From: Leeuwenhoekiella polynyae
GTDB lineage: Bacteria > Bacteroidota > Bacteroidia > Flavobacteriales > Flavobacteriaceae
Assembly: GCF_004104075.1 (NCBI RefSeq)
Contig: NZ_QOVK01000002.1
Location: forward strand, 370,902-434,901
Length of the DNA: 64,000 bases
Direction: 5' to 3'
Every line of letters begins with the position of its first letter. Within the stretch, counting starts at the first letter, position 1. Both the position numbers and the translations under genes were made by a program. The notes beneath the pieces were generated by a model, which searched no databases, was not told where the DNA came from, and saw nothing but the letters and a program-made list of their open reading frames with translations. This document shows positions 46,788 through 56,502 of this stretch, one piece after another.

Positions 46788-46834
46788 CTAAGAATTGCTC
46801 CATTATATAATGGGGTTTTTTATTGAAAGCCCAA

Positions 46835-46918
46835 GCTCGGGTGGTGGAATTGGTAGACACGTTGGACTTAAAATCCAATGAACATTAGTTCGTACGGGTT
46901 CAAGTCCCGTCCCGAGTA
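46835..46918 (+). tRNA. tRNA-Leu (anticodon TAA)
   Basis: An 84-base class II tRNA with a variable arm. Acceptor GCTCGGG pairs with CCCGAGT (one G-T pair); anticodon loop CTTAAAA between TTGGA and TCCAA reads TAA. Transcribed with tRNA-Gly. Confidence 0.96.
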
Positions 46919-46920
46919 CT

Positions 46921-46957
46921 AAAACCCTTATAAGCGTAGTGTTTATAAGGGTTTTTT
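46921..46957 (+). terminator. Terminator after tRNA-Leu
   Basis: Stem ACCCTTATAA/TTATAAGGGT with a 9-base loop followed by six T. Confidence 0.9.
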
Positions 46958-46994
46958 AGTTAAAATTAAAAATATATTACCTGTTTTAAAATGA

Positions 46995-47021
46995 TTTGCT
47001 CATTTTACTTCTGTATCTTTG
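46995..47021 (+). promoter_or_regulatory. Promoter candidate for the 47229 gene; long leader
   Basis: TTTG (46995-46998) and TATCTTTG (47014-47021) with a 15-base spacer. If used, transcription starts near 47028, giving a leader of about 200 bases before the ATG at 47229. I see no riboswitch I can name or open reading frame in it. A second -7-like TAAATTTG at 47189-47196 would give a short leader instead. Confidence 0.4.
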
Positions 47022-47228
47022 CATATGTTTTTAACGTGTTAATTTTAAAATTAGCTTTGTTCTAAAACACACCCCCTACAAATAAATATAAATTTTATGT
47101 TCATCTTGACTATAAGGGCATATTATTTGTATCATTATGATAAAGACCTTCATTGATGTTTTTAACACTCAGTGCGGTTTTTGAAGTTTAAATTTGTAGT
47201 AATTGCCCATGCGCCCTGAATTCAATAT

Positions 47229-47840
47229 ATGATTTTATCCAAATTTTTCAAAAACTCTAATAACCTAGATAAAGATTTAGAACGCAATCTACTTTTTTCT
47301 CCTAACTATTTAATTAGAGAGCTCAAAACTGGTGAAAATAAACAGTTTGTTCTTGGTGGTCATTCCATCATTACTATTGAACAAATTAACGGTAGCCACA
47401 AAGGTTTGTATTTTAACCGCACACGAACTTCCAAGTCTAACAAACTAGATCTTGATCCCAAAAATCAATTACATTTAGGTTTTCATACCATAGATGATAT
47501 TAATTATCTTATACTTGGAACCCGCCAAGAGCTTGCAAAGCTTAAAGCCGGTGATACGCTAGAAATCACTTTTAAAAATGACGACAAGCTAACTTTTGCT
47601 CTAGAAGCCAGCCCTAAATTACCTGAAAAGAATAAGAACTACTCCTGTAATTTGCGCGCCAAATTATCTAATGATCAATTGCAATTGTTTAAAACCAAAT
47701 TGATTCAATCGTATCAATTTTCTTCAAACCTATTAGACACCGCTATTAAAAAGGACTTTGACAAAGAGTTTAGCCGTAAGTTTAGAGAAGTTGCACAATC
47801 TTATATTTTTTGTTTAGAAGGCTATTACAAAACAAAATAA
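47229..47840 (+). CDS. Hypothetical protein, unrecognised
   Basis: A 203-residue protein without signal peptide or membrane helix. The first ~130 residues look mainly beta (FVLGGHSIITIEQINGSHKG, GDTLEITFKNDDKLTFAL), and the last ~70 residues look helical with many Lys and Phe. I do not recognise the family. It stands alone between the tRNA pair and the metalloprotease gene, closed by a terminator, and appears to be a genuine gene from its codon use and uninterrupted length. Confidence 0.7.
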   Translation: MILSKFFKNSNNLDKDLERNLLFSPNYLIRELKTGENKQFVLGGHSIITIEQINGSHKGLYFNRTRTSKSNKLDLDPKNQLHLGFHTIDDINYLILGTRQELAKLKAGDTLEITFKNDDKLTFALEASPKLPEKNKNYSCNLRAKLSNDQLQLFKTKLIQSYQFSSNLLDTAIKKDFDKEFSRKFREVAQSYIFCLEGYYKTK

Positions 47841-47870
47841 GTCAAAAAAAAACAATCTCAATATATCACA

Positions 47871-47898
47871 AAAAGGACTTCTTAAAGAGGTCCTTTTT
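47871..47898 (+). terminator. Terminator after the hypothetical gene
   Basis: Stem AAAAGGAC/GTCCTTTT with an 11-base inner region and T-run, between the genes at 47840 and 47937. Confidence 0.85.
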
Positions 47899-47936
47899 AT
47901 TTTTAATGAGTAAATTCTGCCTTAAAACTTTTTAAA

Positions 47937-50375
47937 ATGCTAAAACGATTTTCCCTAATCTTAGCAGCCTCACTTACCCTATACGGCTGCAAAACTCAAA
48001 AAAACACATTATCTCCTAAACATTCTGAAAAAACCGAGTCTAAAAAATCAAAGTTTAAATCTTATAATGAGATCATAACTGATGATGCAGCAAGCGATCC
48101 AGGTCTTTTTACCACACACCGGGTAGACGATAAATTATATCTTGAAATACCCGATTCTCTTCTAGGAAAAGATATGCTACTCGTAAGTCGAATTGCTAAA
48201 GTTCCTGCCGGCTATGGCGGAGGCTATGTGAATGCAGGGTCAAAAGTTAATGAGCAAGTTATTCGCTGGGTAAGACGCGGTGATAAAATTGACGTAAAAG
48301 TAATCAGTTTTGAAAATAAAAGTGACAAAGAAAGCCCTATTTACAAATCGGTAGAAGCTAACAACTTCTACCCTATTCTTTTCAGTGCTGAAATCAAGAC
48401 TTTCAGTAAAGATTCTACAGGAGCTGTAATAGATGCTACTGATTTATTCACTCAGGATATTGGAGCCATAAATGCTATTTCTCCTCGTTTAAGAAAAGAA
48501 TACAAAGTCAAACGTCTTGACGGAAGCAGAACATATATCGAATCTGCACACGCATATCCGCAAAATGTAGAGGTCAAGCATGTAATGACTTACGATGCTG
48601 AAGAGCCACCAGAAAGAGATCAGGCTGAAACGCTTACTTTTCTTATGAATCAATCGATGATTTTACTGCCCGAAGATAAAATGCAACCCCGTATTGCAGA
48701 TCCTCGCGTAGGTTGGTTCTCCATCAAAAAATACGATTATGATTCTGACGCTTTAAAATCTGATGACTATCAAATTATTCGTCGTTGGAGGTTAGAGCCT
48801 AAAGATATAGAAGCCTACAAACGCGGCGAACTCGTAGAACCTGTTAAACCCATTGTTTATTACTTAGATCCTGCGACTCCATTAAAGTGGCGGCCTTATT
48901 TCAAAAAAGGTATTGAAGACTGGAATAAAGCTTTTGAAGGTGCTGGCTTTAAAAATGCTATTATCGCTAAAGACCCACCAACTAAAGAGGAAGACCCTGA
49001 GTTTAGTCCGGAAGATGTACGTTATTCTGTAATTAGATATGTTGCCAGCACTACTCGTAATGCTGTTGGGCCTTCAGTATCTGACCCGCGAACGGGTGAA
49101 ATTCTTGAGTCTGATGTGATTTGGTATCACAACCACCTGCGTTCGTATCGAAACCGGTTTATGATTGAGGCCGGAGCTCAAAATCCTGCTGCCCGCACAC
49201 TAGAAACTCCTGAAGAAGAAATCGGCGAAATGATGCGTATGGTTATTGCTCACGAAGTGGGGCACGCGATAGGATTACCACACAATATGAAGGCTAGTTC
49301 AGCCTACCCTACAGACTCGCTACGCGTGGCTTCTTTTACGCAGAAATACGGCCTCACCCCTTCTATAATGGATTATGCCCGTGTTAATTATGTAGCGCAA
49401 CCCGAAGACAAAGGCGTTCGCTACATTCGCATGATGGGACCTTATGATATGTATGCTGTAAACTGGGGTTATCGTTATTTACCAGAAGCTAACAACCCAG
49501 AAGCTGAAAAGAAAACTTTAGATAAATGGATTTTAGAAAAAGCCGGAAATCCCTGGTATGAGTTTGGAAGCTCTAGAGGGATAGACCCGCATTCTCAAAC
49601 TGAAAGCCTAGGGGATGATAACATTAAAGCAAGCACATACGGCTTGGCTAACCTTAAAAAGGTTGTTCCTAATTTGATTGGCTGGACTACAAAAGACGGT
49701 TACGGCTATGACGATTTACAGGAAGTTTACCGCGAACTCAATTATTTATGGAGAGGTTATGTGAATCACGTAATCACAAACGTTGGTGGAGTTTACGAAA
49801 CCATTAAAACTGCTGATCAAGACGGTACTGTTTATGAACCGGTCCCTAAAGAAATCCAGAAGGAAGCAGTTGACTTTTTAAATGAGAATGCATTTAATAC
49901 TCCTGAATGGCTTCTAGACATAGAGATTTTAAATCGAATTGAAGCTAGCGGAGCTATTGATCAGGTTAAAAGTATTCAGACCTATGCTCTCAATCGCCTG
50001 TTAGACGACTCTCGCATCAGCAGAATGATTGAAAATGTTCAAACTAATGGCGCTGAGGCTTATTCTCCGGTTGCATTGATGAACGATTTGAGAACTGGGA
50101 TTTTTAGTGAATTATACCGCGGTCAAAAAACTGATGCATATCGCAGAAACCTGCAACGCACCTATGTTGATATAGCAACAAACTATCTAAAGAATCTGGA
50201 AGCAGGAGAAAATCAAGATCTTTTGATCTCTGATGTTTTACCCCTTATGCGTGGTGAATTGAGCCGCTTGCGCAGAGATATCAATGCACGCAAAAACAAC
50301 ACTTCAGACACATTAACTCGGTATCACTATTCAGATTTAATTGCTCGTATAGACGCTGCTTTTAAAGCCGAATAA
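47937..50375 (+). CDS. Zinc-dependent metalloprotease lipoprotein (DUF5117/DUF5118)
   Basis: An 812-residue secreted lipoprotein. The signal peptide ends in the lipobox LYGC (Cys18). The middle holds the metzincin-type motif HEVGHAIGLPHN with His439, Glu440, His443 and His449. N-terminal DUF5118/DUF5117-like segments (HRVDDKLYLEIPDSLLGKD, VNEQVIRWVRRGDKI) match large Bacteroidota metalloproteases. Substrate unknown; likely extracytoplasmic protein digestion. Closed by a strong terminator at 50428. Confidence 0.9.
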   Translation: MLKRFSLILAASLTLYGCKTQKNTLSPKHSEKTESKKSKFKSYNEIITDDAASDPGLFTTHRVDDKLYLEIPDSLLGKDMLLVSRIAKVPAGYGGGYVNAGSKVNEQVIRWVRRGDKIDVKVISFENKSDKESPIYKSVEANNFYPILFSAEIKTFSKDSTGAVIDATDLFTQDIGAINAISPRLRKEYKVKRLDGSRTYIESAHAYPQNVEVKHVMTYDAEEPPERDQAETLTFLMNQSMILLPEDKMQPRIADPRVGWFSIKKYDYDSDALKSDDYQIIRRWRLEPKDIEAYKRGELVEPVKPIVYYLDPATPLKWRPYFKKGIEDWNKAFEGAGFKNAIIAKDPPTKEEDPEFSPEDVRYSVIRYVASTTRNAVGPSVSDPRTGEILESDVIWYHNHLRSYRNRFMIEAGAQNPAARTLETPEEEIGEMMRMVIAHEVGHAIGLPHNMKASSAYPTDSLRVASFTQKYGLTPSIMDYARVNYVAQPEDKGVRYIRMMGPYDMYAVNWGYRYLPEANNPEAEKKTLDKWILEKAGNPWYEFGSSRGIDPHSQTESLGDDNIKASTYGLANLKKVVPNLIGWTTKDGYGYDDLQEVYRELNYLWRGYVNHVITNVGGVYETIKTADQDGTVYEPVPKEIQKEAVDFLNENAFNTPEWLLDIEILNRIEASGAIDQVKSIQTYALNRLLDDSRISRMIENVQTNGAEAYSPVALMNDLRTGIFSELYRGQKTDAYRRNLQRTYVDIATNYLKNLEAGENQDLLISDVLPLMRGELSRLRRDINARKNNTSDTLTRYHYSDLIARIDAAFKAE

Positions 50376-50427
50376 ATAATTTCAACATACTTTTAAAGTA
50401 TTTATCCAGTGATAAATACTCTTAGCA

Positions 50428-50463
50428 AACGCTCCTTCCGTTGGGAAGGAGCGTTATTTTTTT
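50428..50463 (+). terminator. Terminator of the metalloprotease gene
   Basis: Perfect 12-base stem AACGCTCCTTCC/GGAAGGAGCGTT, 4-base loop, then a T-run. Confidence 0.93.
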
Positions 50464-50599
50464 AACAGAAAAATTCTTAATCAAGCTGTTAATTTGACCT
50501 AAAACAGGTTAAACCCTGTTAATTGCAAATACTGAAAACTAATCTGTGATAACTTGGTAATAGTTTCATTAATAATTGAAGCACCAAAAAATCACAACT

Positions 50600-51046
50600 A
50601 TGAGTTATTCAGAAGAAATGGGCAAAAAGCTCAACGATTTATTAGAAAAGAATTACGATGCAGAAGCAGGTTATAAAAATGCTGCCGAAAAAGTAGCCAA
50701 TGCTTCTCTCAAAAACTACTTACTAAGCCGGGCGCAGGATCGTTACGATTTTGGTCATGAATTAAAAGCCGAATTAAAAACCTTTGGTCAGGATCCTGAA
50801 AAAGGAACGAGCCTTGCCGGAGACGCGCACCGTTTGTGGATGGATTTAAAAACAGCTATTTCTTCAGATAAAGATGAAGCTGTTTTAGAAGAAACTATTA
50901 GAGGGGAAAATGCTGCTTTAGAAGAGTATGAAGAAATTTTAAATGATAGTACTCTACCGGCATCAACCAAAGCAATAATTAGCAAGCAGCGCAACAGTCT
51001 TAAAAGCGCTTTAGAAGACGCTAAAGAATTAGAAGTACTAGCTTAA
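50600..51046 (+). CDS. PA2169/DUF2383-family four-helix protein, copy 1
   Basis: About 148 residues from ATG 50600 (MSYSEEMGKKLNDLLEKNYD). It has the ferritin-like four-helix pattern of the PA2169 family: DAEAGYKNAAEKV, RAQDRYDFGHELKAELK, GTSLAGDAHRLWMDLK, EETIRGENAALEEYEE. The family is implicated in general stress, with no known activity. An earlier in-frame ATG at 50576 adds eight residues without conservation. A close paralogue follows at 51202. Confidence 0.88.
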   Translation: MSYSEEMGKKLNDLLEKNYDAEAGYKNAAEKVANASLKNYLLSRAQDRYDFGHELKAELKTFGQDPEKGTSLAGDAHRLWMDLKTAISSDKDEAVLEETIRGENAALEEYEEILNDSTLPASTKAIISKQRNSLKSALEDAKELEVLA

Positions 51047-51201
51047 AATTTAAAAGATACTGTTAAAGTGACACGAGCAACGTTAAACAGTCTTAATTGA
51101 TTTGCTTTCAGACACTTTAACTTATATATTAATAATGGACGGTAACGAAACATTCGTCTTACTAACCAAAAATTGTTTCGATAATTAAAAGAAGATAGAA
51201 G

Positions 51202-51648
51202 ATGAAGTATAGCGAAAAGATTTCGAATAAGTTAAATGAATTATTAACCAAAAATTACGATGCCGAAGCTGGTTATAAACTCGCTTCTGAAAACGTAAAA
51301 AATAATACGCTAAAAGAATATTTTAATCGCAGAGCCAAAGAACGTTACGATTTTGGCCACCAGATTAAGAATGAAATTAAAGTATATGGCGAGACTCCAG
51401 ATAAGGGAACAAGCTTAAAAGGTGATGCCCATCGACTGTGGATGAATGTCAAATCAACTTTATCTAAAGACAATGAAGAGTCTATTTTAGAAGAGACAAT
51501 TCGTGGTGAAAAAAACGCAATCGAAGAATACAATAACATTCTCCAAGAGCCTAATATGCCACCAACAACAGAGTCTATTCTAAAGGCTCAACGTGATACT
51601 ATTAAAAGTGCTTTAGAGGAAGTAAAAGCATTTGAAATAATGGTATAG
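51202..51648 (+). CDS. PA2169/DUF2383-family four-helix protein, copy 2
   Basis: A 148-residue paralogue of the preceding protein, aligned along its whole length (KISNKLNELLTKNYDAEAGY, RAKERYDFGHQIKNEIKVYG, DAHRLWMNVKSTLS, EETIRGEKNAIEEYN). The tandem arrangement, 155 bases apart with its own upstream region, indicates a local duplication that has since diverged. Likely stress-related by family. Confidence 0.88.
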   Translation: MKYSEKISNKLNELLTKNYDAEAGYKLASENVKNNTLKEYFNRRAKERYDFGHQIKNEIKVYGETPDKGTSLKGDAHRLWMNVKSTLSKDNEESILEETIRGEKNAIEEYNNILQEPNMPPTTESILKAQRDTIKSALEEVKAFEIMV

Positions 51649-51686
51649 AACCATTCTATTTGAATTAGCCGACACCATTGGGTGTC

Positions 51687-51727
51687 AAAAAGCAGTCCTA
51701 ATTTTATTTTTAGGACTGCTTTTTTTT
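51687..51727 (+). terminator. Terminator after the PA2169 pair
   Basis: AAAAAGCAGTCCTA pairs with TAGGACTGCTTTTT, followed by T-run. A second small hairpin GACACC-attg-GGTGTC precedes it at 51671-51686. Confidence 0.92.
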
Positions 51728-51848
51728 ATGGGTTCACACACCGTTAATAACTCTCCAAAACTTAACTTTTTAAAGCCTGTCTTTTTCTTTAATTTTAAAC
51801 TTTTCCCTACCTCCTATCCCGAGAAAAGTAACCTAAAGAAAACCAGCG

Positions 51849-54800
51849 ATGTACCTGATATTTGATACTGAAACTACCGGCTTACCCAAGAACTGGAACG
51901 CTCCCATCACCGATTCTGACAACTGGCCCAGAGCCATACAAATCGCGTGGCAGTTGCATGACGATATGGGGAACTGCATTGAACATCAGGATTATTTAAT
52001 TCGTCCTGACGGATTCGACATTCCATTTGATGCCGAGCGTATTCACGGTATTTCAACCGAGCTTGCCCAACGGGATGGTTTACCTCTGGGAGAGGTTTTA
52101 GGAAAATTTAAAGCTGCATTAGAGAAAACAAAATTTGTTGTAGGTCAAAACGTAGGTTTTGATGTTAACATTATGGGTGCTGAATTTCACAGACTGGATG
52201 TCTCCAACCAGTTGCAGGAGCTTCCGGTTTTAGACACCTGTACCGAAACTACAGCGCAGCTTTGCCAGATTCCCGGGGGACGTGGTGGTAAATTTAAACT
52301 TCCCACCCTTACTGAGCTGCATCAGTATTTGTTCGGGAAGCCTTTTGGTGAAGCACACAATGCAACTGCCGATGTGGAAGCAACTACGCGTTGCTTTTTT
52401 GAGCTGGTACGTCGACGCATGTTCACACAGGAAGAACTAGACGTTCCGGCAGGGTACTTTGAAGATTTCCAGGAAGCCAATCCGCAGCCTATTGAGTTCA
52501 TCGGTTTAAAACACATAAACCTCAAAGCTGCTTCTGAAGAAATACGCAAAACGCTGCAGAAAGCAGATCAGGCTGATATTTCTAAAGAAGAAATTAAAGA
52601 GAATAAAGAGCAACTTGCCAAGGTAGATTTTGTGCATTTGCACAATCATTCTCAATTCTCTATTCTTCAGTCTACCTCAAGTGTGCACGACATTGTGAAT
52701 GCTGCAAAAAAGCATCAAATGCCTGCAGTAGGCATTAGTGATATGGGGAATATGATGGCTGCTTTCCATTTTGTGAAAGCATTAACCGCACACAATAAAG
52801 CAGCTCTTGCTAAAAATAAAGAACTTGAAGAAGCCGGTGAAGAGCCTACAGAAACGGTTATAAAACCTATTGTCGGAATAGAACTCAACGTCTGCCAGGA
52901 TCACACCAACAAAAGCCAAAAAGATAACGGCTATCAGATTGTATTCATCGCCAAAAACAAAAAAGGCTATCACAATCTGGCAAAAATGGCATCGCTCGCC
53001 TACACAGACGGTTTTTATTATGTGCCGCGTATAGATCGTAAAATTGTAGAGCGCTATAAAGAAGACCTCATCGTTCTTACAGGTAACCTGTATGGAGAAG
53101 TACCCAGTAAGGTGCTCAATGTGGGTGAAAAACAAGCCGAAGAAGCTTTATTGTGGTGGAAAGAAACCTTTGGAGACGATCTGTACATCGAGATCATGCG
53201 TCACGGGCAGGAAGATGAAGACCGTGTGAATCAAACGCTGGTCGAGTTTTCTAAAACACACGATGTAAAACTGGTTGCGACTAATAATACCTTTTACATT
53301 GATAAAGAAGATGCGACGGCTCACGATATTTTACTCTGTGTAAAAGACGGTGAAAAAGTAGCAACCCCTAAGGGCCGCGGCCGCGGCTATCGCTTTGGTC
53401 TGGATAACGAAGAATACTACTTCAAGTCTGCAGATGAGATGAAAGCCCTGTTTACAGACCTGCCGGAAGCAATAAGCAATGTAACCGAGGTTGTAGATAA
53501 AATTGAAGCGTTTGTTTTGGCCCGGGACGTACTCTTACCGGCATTTACCATTCCTGAAGAATTTCAGTTTGAAGAAGATAAACTGGACGGTGGCAAACGC
53601 GGGGAAAACAAATACCTGAAACACATCACCTTTGAAGGTGCTAAAAAACGCTATCCGGAAATCACACCCGATATTGAAGAACGCCTCAACTTTGAGCTGA
53701 GCGTTATTGAAAACACGGGATATCCCGGGTATTTCCTCATTGTGGAAGATTTCATCCGCGAAGCCCGAAATATGGATGTATCAGTAGGTCCCGGCCGGGG
53801 TTCTGCTGCCGGTAGTGCGGTGGCGTATTGTTTGGGAATTACGAATATTGACCCGATTAAGTACGATCTGCTTTTTGAGCGTTTCTTAAATCCGGATCGG
53901 GTGAGTATGCCCGATATTGATATCGACTTTGATGACGAGGGCCGAAGCCGGGTTATGGATTATGTAATCAATAAATACGGCGCCAATCAGGTGGCGCAGA
54001 TCATCACTTACGGTACGATGGCTGCTAAATCTTCGATTCGGGATACGGCTCGGGTTTTAGATCTTCCGTTAGGAGATGCCGATCGTATTGCCAAGCTGAT
54101 CCCCAATATGTCGAAGCTCGCTAAAATCTTTGGGCAGAGCGAGGCTGATCTGAAAAAGAAATTCCGTTCTGACGATCTGGTCAAGGTTAACGAACTACTC
54201 AATCTGGCAGAAGGTGATGATCTTGAGGGGCAAACGCTGCGTCGTGCACGTCAGCTAGAGGGCTCGGTGCGTAATACCGGGATTCACGCCTGTGGGGTGA
54301 TCATCACGCCTGATGATATCACCAATTTCGTTCCGGTTTCCACTGCTAAAGATTCAGACCTCTACGTCACCCAGTTTGACAACTCGGTGGTTGAGGAAGC
54401 CGGACTCCTAAAAATGGACTTCCTGGGTCTGAAGACCCTGACGCTGATTAAAGACACCGTAAAACTGGTGAAACACAAGCACGGTATCGATCTCGACCCC
54501 GATAGTTTTCCGTTAGATGATGAAAAAACATACGAGCTATTCCAGCGGGGAGATACGGTAGGTATTTTTCAGTATGAATCTCCCGGAATGCAAAAACACA
54601 TGCAGGCGCTTAAGCCTACGGTTTTTGAAGATTTGATCGCGATGAATGCGCTCTACCGCCCGGGACCTATGGAATATATCCCGAGCTTTATCGCACGGAA
54701 ACACGGGGATGAAGAAATTCAGTATGACCTTCCTGCGATGGAGGAATACTTAGAAGAAACCTATGGAATTACAGTTTATCAGGAGCAGGTGATGCTCTTG

Positions 54801-56231
54801 TCACAGAGTCTGGCAGGCTTTAGCAAAGGTGATGCCGATGTCTTGCGGAAAGCGATGGGTAAAAAGATCTTTGCCCTGCTGGAAAAATTAAAGCCGCAGT
54901 TTTTAGACGGTGGGGAGAAAAACGGCCACGACCGAAAGATCCTCGAAAAGATCTGGAAAGACTGGGAAGCTTTTGCAGCCTATGCCTTTAACAAGTCGCA
55001 CTCTACCTGCTACGCGTGGATTGCCTACCAAACCGCGTATTGTAAGGCCCACTACCCTGCCGAATATATGGCGGCTGTGCTTTCTAACAATATGAACGAC
55101 ATCAAGCAGGTGACCTTTTTTATGGAAGAATGTAAGCGTATGGGGCTGGAAGTATTGGGACCTGATGTCAATGAATCGTTTAGAAAGTTTACCGTAAACG
55201 ATCAAGGCGCTGTACGTTTTGGTATGGGAGCCGTAAAAGGTGTTGGTGCAAATGCCGTAAAGACCATTGTAGAAAATCGAAAAGACGCTCCGTACCGCTC
55301 GGTTTTCGATCTGGCTAAACGCATTGATCTGCGGGCAGCAAATAAAAAAGCTTTTGAAAGTCTGGCGCTTGCCGGCGGTTTTGACAGCTTCCCTACATCC
55401 CATCGCGCACAATATTTTAAAGATGAAGGCGATGGCATTACTTTTTTAGAAAAGGCTGTAAAATACGGAGCGAAGTTTCAGGAAAATGAAAATTCTGCTC
55501 AGGTAAGTTTGTTTGGCGAAGCCAGTGAAGTACAAATTCCGGAGCCGGTGGTTCCTCCTTGTGAAGAATGGGGAACGATGGAAAAACTGCGTCGCGAAAA
55601 AGAAGTAGTGGGTATTTATATTAGTGGTCACCCGCTTGATGATTTTCAGCTAGAAATGGATAATTTCTGTAACGGGAAAATCAAAGATTTCAACAATCTG
55701 GATCAGCACCTCAACCGCGAGCTCACCATTGGCGGAGTGATTTCTGACGTACAACACCGGGTTTCTAAAAACGGAAAAGGTTGGGCGGCATTTACCGTTG
55801 AAGATTTTGAAGAGTCGTTTGAGTTTAGAATGTTTGGTGAAGAGTACCTCAAATTCAGGCACTTTTTAATTCCTAATTCGTTTGTGCATATGCGGGCGTT
55901 TGTACGTGAAGGATGGACGAATCGGGATACCGGTAAAAAAGGTGATCCACGGATACAGTTCAACAACTTTATGCAACTGCAGGACGTGATGGAAACCTTT
56001 AGTAAAAAGCTCACCATCAATCTGGATCTAAAAGAAGTGCAAAGCAACCGCATTGAAGAACTGCGCGAAACCTTATTCAACCACCGTGGTGATCATAACC
56101 TGCATTTTTATGTGTTTGAATCTGAACAGAAAATCGCACTTCAAATGCCAAGCAGAAAGAAAAAGGTAAAAATTAGTAGTGCGTTGTTACAGGAATTAAA
56201 AGCGCAACGGTTTAGCTTTAAACTCAATTAG
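51849..56231 (+). CDS. dnaE: DNA polymerase III alpha subunit with N-terminal proofreading exonuclease
   Basis: A 1460-residue replicative polymerase. Residues 1-~190 form a DnaQ-like 3'-5' exonuclease (FDTETTGL at 5-12, NVGFDVNIMGAEFHRLDV, HNATADVEATTRCF), normally a separate epsilon subunit. From about 258 the PHP domain begins (VDFVHLHNHSQFSILQS), followed by the polymerase palm with PDIDIDFDDE, HHH motifs and, near the C-terminus, an OB-fold domain. Fusion of epsilon to DnaE occurs in Bacteroidota. Codon use here is visibly richer in G/C (CTG, CGG, GGC) than in the AT-rich neighbours. Large and complete. Confidence 0.95.
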   Translation: MYLIFDTETTGLPKNWNAPITDSDNWPRAIQIAWQLHDDMGNCIEHQDYLIRPDGFDIPFDAERIHGISTELAQRDGLPLGEVLGKFKAALEKTKFVVGQNVGFDVNIMGAEFHRLDVSNQLQELPVLDTCTETTAQLCQIPGGRGGKFKLPTLTELHQYLFGKPFGEAHNATADVEATTRCFFELVRRRMFTQEELDVPAGYFEDFQEANPQPIEFIGLKHINLKAASEEIRKTLQKADQADISKEEIKENKEQLAKVDFVHLHNHSQFSILQSTSSVHDIVNAAKKHQMPAVGISDMGNMMAAFHFVKALTAHNKAALAKNKELEEAGEEPTETVIKPIVGIELNVCQDHTNKSQKDNGYQIVFIAKNKKGYHNLAKMASLAYTDGFYYVPRIDRKIVERYKEDLIVLTGNLYGEVPSKVLNVGEKQAEEALLWWKETFGDDLYIEIMRHGQEDEDRVNQTLVEFSKTHDVKLVATNNTFYIDKEDATAHDILLCVKDGEKVATPKGRGRGYRFGLDNEEYYFKSADEMKALFTDLPEAISNVTEVVDKIEAFVLARDVLLPAFTIPEEFQFEEDKLDGGKRGENKYLKHITFEGAKKRYPEITPDIEERLNFELSVIENTGYPGYFLIVEDFIREARNMDVSVGPGRGSAAGSAVAYCLGITNIDPIKYDLLFERFLNPDRVSMPDIDIDFDDEGRSRVMDYVINKYGANQVAQIITYGTMAAKSSIRDTARVLDLPLGDADRIAKLIPNMSKLAKIFGQSEADLKKKFRSDDLVKVNELLNLAEGDDLEGQTLRRARQLEGSVRNTGIHACGVIITPDDITNFVPVSTAKDSDLYVTQFDNSVVEEAGLLKMDFLGLKTLTLIKDTVKLVKHKHGIDLDPDSFPLDDEKTYELFQRGDTVGIFQYESPGMQKHMQALKPTVFEDLIAMNALYRPGPMEYIPSFIARKHGDEEIQYDLPAMEEYLEETYGITVYQEQVMLLSQSLAGFSKGDADVLRKAMGKKIFALLEKLKPQFLDGGEKNGHDRKILEKIWKDWEAFAAYAFNKSHSTCYAWIAYQTAYCKAHYPAEYMAAVLSNNMNDIKQVTFFMEECKRMGLEVLGPDVNESFRKFTVNDQGAVRFGMGAVKGVGANAVKTIVENRKDAPYRSVFDLAKRIDLRAANKKAFESLALAGGFDSFPTSHRAQYFKDEGDGITFLEKAVKYGAKFQENENSAQVSLFGEASEVQIPEPVVPPCEEWGTMEKLRREKEVVGIYISGHPLDDFQLEMDNFCNGKIKDFNNLDQHLNRELTIGGVISDVQHRVSKNGKGWAAFTVEDFEESFEFRMFGEEYLKFRHFLIPNSFVHMRAFVREGWTNRDTGKKGDPRIQFNNFMQLQDVMETFSKKLTINLDLKEVQSNRIEELRETLFNHRGDHNLHFYVFESEQKIALQMPSRKKKVKISSALLQELKAQRFSFKLN

Positions 56232-56335
56232 GTGGCGAGGCGTCACAGCCAAAATAAAGAACATAATGGTATTCTTAGGATTTAAGGATTTTCTATCCCG
56301 CTAAACGGTTTCGGTTTTTTAATCACAATATATTC

Positions 56336-56358
56336 GACCCTGAACTGAATTCAGGGTC
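56336..56358. repeat. Dispersed-repeat-type hairpin GACCCTGAA/TTCAGGGTC
   Basis: Perfect 9-base arms with a 5-base spacer in the 271-base gap between dnaE and the GH13 gene. It is not followed by a T-tract. Short hairpins of the form GACCCTGAA...TTCAGGGTC are familiar between genes in flavobacteria; here one copy is seen. Confidence 0.6.
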
Positions 56359-56502
56359 GTGTGACAACGATTCTGTAAACCGTTCTAAACCCGCTTAACT
56401 TCCAAATTAATTTTTATACTTTATTTCACAGTTAAGCAATTCATAAAAAGCGCATTAGATTTCGGTTTTAAGGTAATTTCACTTTAAAAATCAAGAATCG
56501 CT

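Noticed and set aside
50600..51648. Ferritin/Dps role for the two PA2169-type genes
   Set aside because: The helices lack the paired Glu/His iron ligands of ferritins; the PA2169/DUF2383 family fits better.
52782..55412. Minus-strand frames up to 169 codons inside dnaE
   Set aside because: Antisense shadows of a GC-richer gene with conserved domains on the plus strand.
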